DNA from: Mytilisepta virgata
Taxonomy: Eukaryota; Mollusca; Bivalvia; Mytilida; Mytilidae
Length of the DNA: 64,000 nt
Reading direction: 5' to 3'
NCBI GenBank assembly: GCA_028015205.1
Contig: CM051518.1
Coordinates: 28,710,501 to 28,774,500 of the forward strand
This document shows, piece after piece, positions 58,499-64,000 of the stretch. Each line of letters starts with the position of its first letter. Position 1 is the stretch's first letter. Below the pieces are notes generated by a model. It ran no database searches and was not told where the DNA came from. It saw nothing but the letters and a program-made list of their open reading frames with translations. Made by a program: the position numbers and the translations under genes.

Positions 58499-60732
58499 AG
58501 GTCTTTCCACTTTCCGTGGAAAGACCTTTTGCTTTTGTTCTGATTATTTTTTTTTTTTTTTTTTTTTTTTTTCTTCTGCCGTCTAGGATGTTTTTTTGTT
58601 ACTTGACATATCGAAAGGATTTTTGGCCCATGATTGCGTACAGTGATTACGATTTCACCATTGACCCTGTGTAACCGAACACCTTTTTTTATAGGAGTTA
58701 TCTCCCCGCCCCCTTCTTTTCTTGTTATCTTTATTTCTCTGTAACCGTAGAAGATATCGACCTAAAATCTTTTGCAATATCTTCACTGTATCTGTGCGCA
58801 ACTTTGTTCCATTTGGTCGGAAAGGATCTGACGACATTTCATAGGAGTTATTTCCCTTCAAACGACTTTCACTTTTGGTGTATCATACAAATTGTTATTT
58901 AGAGTTGAGATATCAACATGAAACTTTGTATTTAGGGTCCATGACCCATAACAAGTAAAATGAGGTCAAGGTCAAAGGTCAAGGTCAAGTTCTAAATTTT
59001 GACTTTTGCTTGTTATCGCTTCTCCTCTGAAACGGTAAAAGATAGCTGATAAAATGTAATGGAGAAAATGTTAAGGACGTTGAGACCTAGTTTTGTTACA
59101 TTTGCATAAAAGTTGTATGACGTCATTTTATAGGCGTAATTGCCGTTAGAACGTTTAAATTTTCGGTTTTTCGTTTATTTCTCAACAATGGTACATGATA
59201 AAGGCATGGGGTCTTTTGTTCTGACATCAAGGATCGATGACCTTCAAATTGGCATCAAGGTCAAAGGTCAAGGTCAAGTTCTAAATTTTGACTTTTGCTT
59301 GTTATCGCTTCTCCTCTGAAACGGTAAAAGATAGCTGATAAAATGTAATGGAGAAAATGTTAAGGACGTTGAGACCTAGCTTTGTTACATTGCATGAAAG
59401 TTGTATGACGTCATTTTATAGGCGTAATTGCCCACAGAACGTTTAAATTTTCGGTTTTTCGTTTATTTTTCAACAATGGTACATGATAAAGGCATGGGGT
59501 CTTTTGTTCTGACATCAAGGATTGATAACCTTCAAATTGGCATCAAGGTCAAAGGTCAAGGTCAAGTTCTAAATTTTGACTTTTGCTTGTTATCGCTTCT
59601 CCTCTGAAACGGTAAAAGATAGCTGATAAAATGTAATGGAGAAAATGTTAAGGACGTTGAGACCTAGCTTTGTTACATTTGCGAAAAAGTTGTATGACGT
59701 CATTTTATAGGCGTAATTGCCCCTAGAACGTTTAAATTTTCGGTTTTTCGTTTATTTCTCAACAATGGTACATGATAAAGGCATGGGGTCTTTTGTTTTA
59801 ACATTAGGGATTGATAACCTTCAAATTGGTATCAAGGTCAAAGGTCAAGGTCAAGTTCTATTTTTTGACATTTGCTTGTTATCACTACTCCTCTGAAATT
59901 GTTGTAGATAGCCAAGGAAATGTAATGGTGGAAATGTTTAGGACATTGATGCGCAACTTTGTTACATTTGAGTTAAAGTTGTATGACGTCATCTTTTGAG
60001 AGTAATTGCGCCTAGAACGTTCAAACTTAAGGTTTTTCGTTTATAACTTGACAATGGTACATAATAATGGCATGGGGTCTTCTACAATGACCTCAGCGAC
60101 CAATGACCTTGAAATAGGTCACAAGGTCAAAGGTCAAGGTCATGACCTATATTACGTATTTTGCATTTTTCACACTTTATAAGGTTTTTTTCCAGATTTT
60201 TAAAGCAATTAAAGTTATTGAAAGCGTTAAATTCAGGCACTACTTTTGATGACGTCATTTCTGGCAAGGTTATTATTTATGTAGACGTTTTTAGACGTTT
60301 TGAATATATTGGAATGTTAATTAACGTGACAATGTTACAGCCGATGAAAAGGTCTAGAATTGTCAATTTATAAGGTCACATTAATGACGTTTCTGATGTT
60401 TATAGTGCAAAACAGTATAATTCATCACAAACATTTTGTTAAAAATAAACATTTTTCTTCGTTATTCAAACTAGCAGTCCATATATTTTTTTAAAAATTG
60501 TGAAATTACCTATCATATCAAACCAGAAGTGATATTTGTAATACGGGAAGTAGCATAATACCTCCCTTATTTCAATCAAAGAACCATAGAACCATATATT
60601 TTTGCAATCGCTGAAAGCTTAGATATGCTCTAAAACCAACAATTACATTTTAAACCTCATTTTTGTTATCAACAAATCTGCAATTGAGGTGGAAAGACCT
60701 TCAATTGTTCTCTGAAGAATTGGTTTTTAATT
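58499..60732 (+). mobile_element. Non-autonomous Helentron, family D, copy D2 (with head)
   Basis: The head at 58499-58528 is identical to that of D1, with a longer T-run (about 26) after TTCTGATTA. The body is close to D1. TGACGTCA sites are at 59118, 59406, 59695, 59994 and 60250. It follows a family C tail exactly as D1 does, but its right neighbour is family B, not C. Confidence 0.78.
58960..60140 (+). repeat. ~288-bp tandem repeat in D2, about four copies
   Basis: The unit is the same as in D1, with CRE-like sites spaced 288, 289 and 299 bp and then a final shorter step. Each unit has an AGGTCA-A-AGGTCA-AGGTCA cluster next to TTTTGACTTTTGC. Confidence 0.85.
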
Positions 60733-62083
60733 ATTATTATTTTTTTTTTCTGCCGCAGATGTCAAAAAAGTGTCGCGACCTATCATTACGAAACTTAGTA
60801 CTATTAAACGACACTACTTGGGCTCGACTTGAGTCGGCCTGCGAAACCGATCTATTTTTAGTAACGGAGTTATCTGCCCCAGACCGTAAAACCTTGTGTG
60901 CAGATTAACTCAAAAACCGTAACCGTTATCAAAAATCTGAAGTAAGGAAAATGTTGCTCAACTCCTGGACATGATTCGTCATGCAAAAAAAAATGTTCTG
61001 ATCGACTTCCTGGTTACGCGTTTTTGACCCGAAAAGTGTCGCGACACCTCAAAATTTTTTTCTTCAAAACGGTAAGTCCTAGAGACTTGGGACCTTCACC
61101 AATCATCCTGGATGACATATGTTGCATTCAAAAATGTCAAGGTCAAAGGTCAAATCTCAAGGTCAGAGGTCATGGTACACCTTGTTATCAGGTTAACTCA
61201 AAAACCATACAAAATTTAAGCAGACATGTAATGGGGAAAATACTTGTCTCATTTAGACCTTTATTTGATATAAGGGTTGAACCCTGTACGACAAACGGTT
61301 TTCGAGTTATAGCCCTTAACGCGTTTCGGCTAAATGGTTTTTGGCCTATAACTTGAAAATGGTTCGAGATAACATAGTAAACATATGGGTTATTGGTGAC
61401 CGTCAACTTATTCCCTTCAATTTAAAATCAAACTTGATTGGCTAATGGCGGCCATTTTCAAAATGGCCGACACTGTAAACAGTTTTTGTGGAAAAGCACG
61501 TAAACCGTACAAAATTGAAGCAGACAATACATGGGAAAATTGTTCGTCACGTCGAAATCTACAAAAAAGTCTTCAGGACCGAAACCGTAAAACTTGTCGT
61601 TTTTGAGTTATTGCACTTGATTTGTATGTTAAAACTGGTTTTTTGCTTATAACTTGAAAACCGTATTAGATAGTATAGTAAACATGTATACTTAAATGAA
61701 TCAGTATGCAAAGACCTACAATTTGAGTCAAAGGTCAAAGGTCATGGGTCAAGGTCATTCCCTAGCAACAAGGTAACGTTAATGAAAAGTCCATAGCAAC
61801 CATATGTATTCTTAACCAACACTACCTTCTGAGTTTAGAATTAAGTTTTATAACCGGAAGTGACCTTCTGTCCATAGCAACCGACAAAGTCCTTAACAAC
61901 CATACTTTTTCTGACACTAGGCCCCTTGATCTTTATTCTGGAACCTATATGATAACTATTGGCAACATTTTATCGTAAACAAAATGACTCAATTGTCTTA
62001 AGTATTTGTATAGGACACCATAACACTAACTAGAGACGGGGAAAGACCTCACATTTGTTCTCTGAACAAATGACTTTTTAATT
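60733..62083 (+). mobile_element. Non-autonomous Helentron, family B, copy B4 (headless)
   Basis: The body begins ATTATTATT, a T-run and CTGCCGCAGATG after the D2 tail. It is full length with a normal tail. This is the one headless body whose family does not match the head left open in the window (53234, ACTG type). Confidence 0.8.
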
Positions 62084-62199
62084 AAGGTCTTTCCCACTAC
62101 AGTGGAAAGACCTTATTGTATTTCTTCTGATTATTATTAAGGTCTTTCCCACTACAGTGGAAAGACCTTATTGTATTTCTTCTGATTATTATTATTATT
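62084..62199 (+). repeat. Two orphan family A heads
   Basis: The hairpins at 62084-62114 and 62139-62169 have the ATTG continuation and lie before A15's own head. Their bodies would be to the right of the window. Confidence 0.73.
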
Positions 62200-64000
62200 A
62201 AGGTCTTTCCCACTACAGTGGAAAGACCTTATTGTATTTCTTCTGATTATTATTATTATTATTATTATTATTCTTCTTCTTTTCCGCGGTCACTATAACA
62301 AAAGTGTCGCGACATATCTTTACGATACTTGGTACCATTATTCGGTCATACTCTGACTCGCTTTGACTGACCCTGCGAAACCGATCTATTTTTAGTAACG
62401 GAGTTATCTGCCCGACATTCAAAAACCTTGCGTGCAGATAAACTCAGAAACCGTAACCGTTATCAAAAATCTGAAGCGGGGGAAATGTTGCTAGACTCCT
62501 GGTCATGATTCGTCACGCAAAAAAAAACATTTCGATCAACTTCCTAGTTACGCGTTTTTGACTCGAAAAGTGTCGCGACTCGTCAAATTTTTTTTCTTCA
62601 AAACGGTTAGTCCTAGAGACTTGGGACCTTCACCAATCATCCTGGATGACATATGTTGTATTCAAAAATGTCAAGGTCAAAGGTCAAATCTCAAGGTCAG
62701 AGGTCATGGTACACCTTGTTATCAGGTTAACTCAAAAACCATACAAAATTTAAGCAGACATGTAATGGGGAAAATACTTGTCTCATTTAGACCTTTATTT
62801 GATATAAAGGGTCGAACCCTGTACGACAAACGGTTTTCGAGTTATAGCCCTTAACGCGTTTCGGCTAAATGGTTTTTGGCCTATAACTTGAAAATGGTTC
62901 GAGATAACATAGTAAACATATGGGTTATTGGTGACCGTCAACTTATTCCCTTCAATTTAAAATCAAACTCGATTGGCTAATGGCGGCCATTTTCAAAATG
63001 GCCGACACTGTAAACAGTTTTTGTGGAAAAGCACGTAAACCGTACAAAATTGAAGCAGACAATACATGGGAAAATTGTTCGTCACGTCGAAATCTACAAA
63101 AAAGTCTTCAGGACCGAAACCGTAAGTTCTACGATGACTCCTTAAAGAGTTACTGCCCCTGACGTATGTTTGTTTTATACTATATCTCGAAAACCATTAT
63201 AGATATGAAGAAAATGTTAATACAAAAAAAGATCAGTTACAAAAGATCTACATTTTAGTACCAAGGTCAAAAGTCAGATATCAAGGTCATCCAAAAAGCC
63301 CTTAGCAACCGATGGAAAAGTACCTAGCAACCATATATATTTATGTTCAGGATCATATTATAGAGCCATAGAGGTCAAAATGGAAGGTCAAGGGTCAAGG
63401 TCATCGAAAAAGTCCTTAGTAACCGACGGAAAAGTACCTAGCAACCATATATATTTATGCTGAGGATCATATTATAGAGCCATAGAGGTCAAAATTGAAG
63501 GTCAAGGATCAAGGTCATTGAAAAAGTCCTTAGCAACCGATGGAAAAGTACCTAGCAACCATATATATTTATGCTCAGGATCATATTATAGAGCCATAGA
63601 GGTCAAAATGGAAGGTCAAAATCAAGGTCATTGAAAAAGTCCTTAGCAACCGATGGAAAAGTACCTAGCAACCATATATATTTCTGTTCAGAATCCTGTT
63701 TTAGAGCTGTAGAGGTGAAAATGGAAGGTCAAGTGTCAAGGTCAATGAAAAAGTCCTTAGCAACCGATAGAAAAGTACCTAGCAACCATATATATTTATG
63801 TTCAGGACCCTATTTTAGAGCTGTAGAGATCAAAATGGAAGGTCATGGTCAAGGTCATAGAAAAAGTCATTAGCAACCGATGTAAAAGTACCTAGCAACC
63901 ATATATATCTATGTTCAGGAACCTCTTTCAGAGCTGTAGAGGTCAAATCAAAGGTCAATGGTCAAGGTCATGATGACAGAGTCCTATATTTTGACTAATA
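62200..64000 (+). mobile_element. Non-autonomous Helentron, family A, copy A15 (with head, cut by the window end)
   Basis: The head is at 62200-62230 with about eight ATT units, then a normal A body and six minisatellite copies. The window ends in the TATATTTTGACTAATA segment, about 100 bp before the expected tail. Confidence 0.8.

Overview
The window is an AT-rich eukaryotic locus made almost entirely of rolling-circle transposons of the Helentron (Helitron2-like) class. The lineage is probably a bivalve mollusc. This rests on the repeat style (short 5' and 3' hairpins, an internal (ATT)n microsatellite and core minisatellites, as in the 'pearl'-type elements described in bivalves) and is an inference, not a measurement. 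No host gene, rRNA or CRISPR is visible. One degraded tRNA-like/SINE-like fragment lies at about 30861-30945.

Layout. 1-2922 is the ATG-proximal end of an autonomous element, cut by the window edge. 2923-28098 is a head-to-tail array of non-autonomous elements. 28152-41323 is a complete-looking autonomous element of about 13.2 kb. On the minus strand it encodes one uninterrupted polyprotein of about 2,700 residues (31591-39687): a herpesvirus-tegument-like (C76-like) cysteine protease fold, an OTU protease, a Cys-rich/DUF6570-like region, a Helitron HUH Rep nuclease, a Pif1-type helicase and a C-terminal EEP endonuclease. 41330-64000 is more of the same array.

The non-autonomous elements fall into four families, named here by the start of the body. 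A begins TTCCGCGGTCAC (15 copies, about 1.6-2.1 kb, with a 4-8 copy minisatellite of about 115 bp). B begins CTGCCGCAGATG (4 copies, about 1.35 kb, sharing both ends with the autonomous element). C begins CTGCCATCAATTG (6 copies, about 1.5 kb). D begins CTGCCGTCTAGG (2 copies, about 2.2 kb, with a 288-bp tandem core carrying CRE-like TGACGTCA sites). Every element has a 'head' hairpin (AAGGTCTTTCC...GGAAAGACCTT), then (ATT)n, then the body, then a 'tail' (GGGAAAGACCT followed by a 9-bp-stem hairpin with loop TCT, ending TTTTTAATT).

The main finding is that the array behaves like nested parentheses. Many bodies lack a head at their left edge, and many heads lie stranded without a body. If each new element inserted into the (ATT)n just inside an older element's head, the older head is left behind on the left and its body on the right. 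Reading heads as 'open' and bodies as 'close', 7 of the 8 headless bodies that can be tested inside the window pair with a head of the correct family. TT occurs on only one strand of (ATT)n, so T^T insertion also explains why every element points the same way. The locus therefore seems to record its own insertion order, with the autonomous element probably supplying the machinery for all families.

Copy comparisons were done by eye. Boundaries are accurate to a few bases, because the (ATT)n flanks make exact ends ambiguous.
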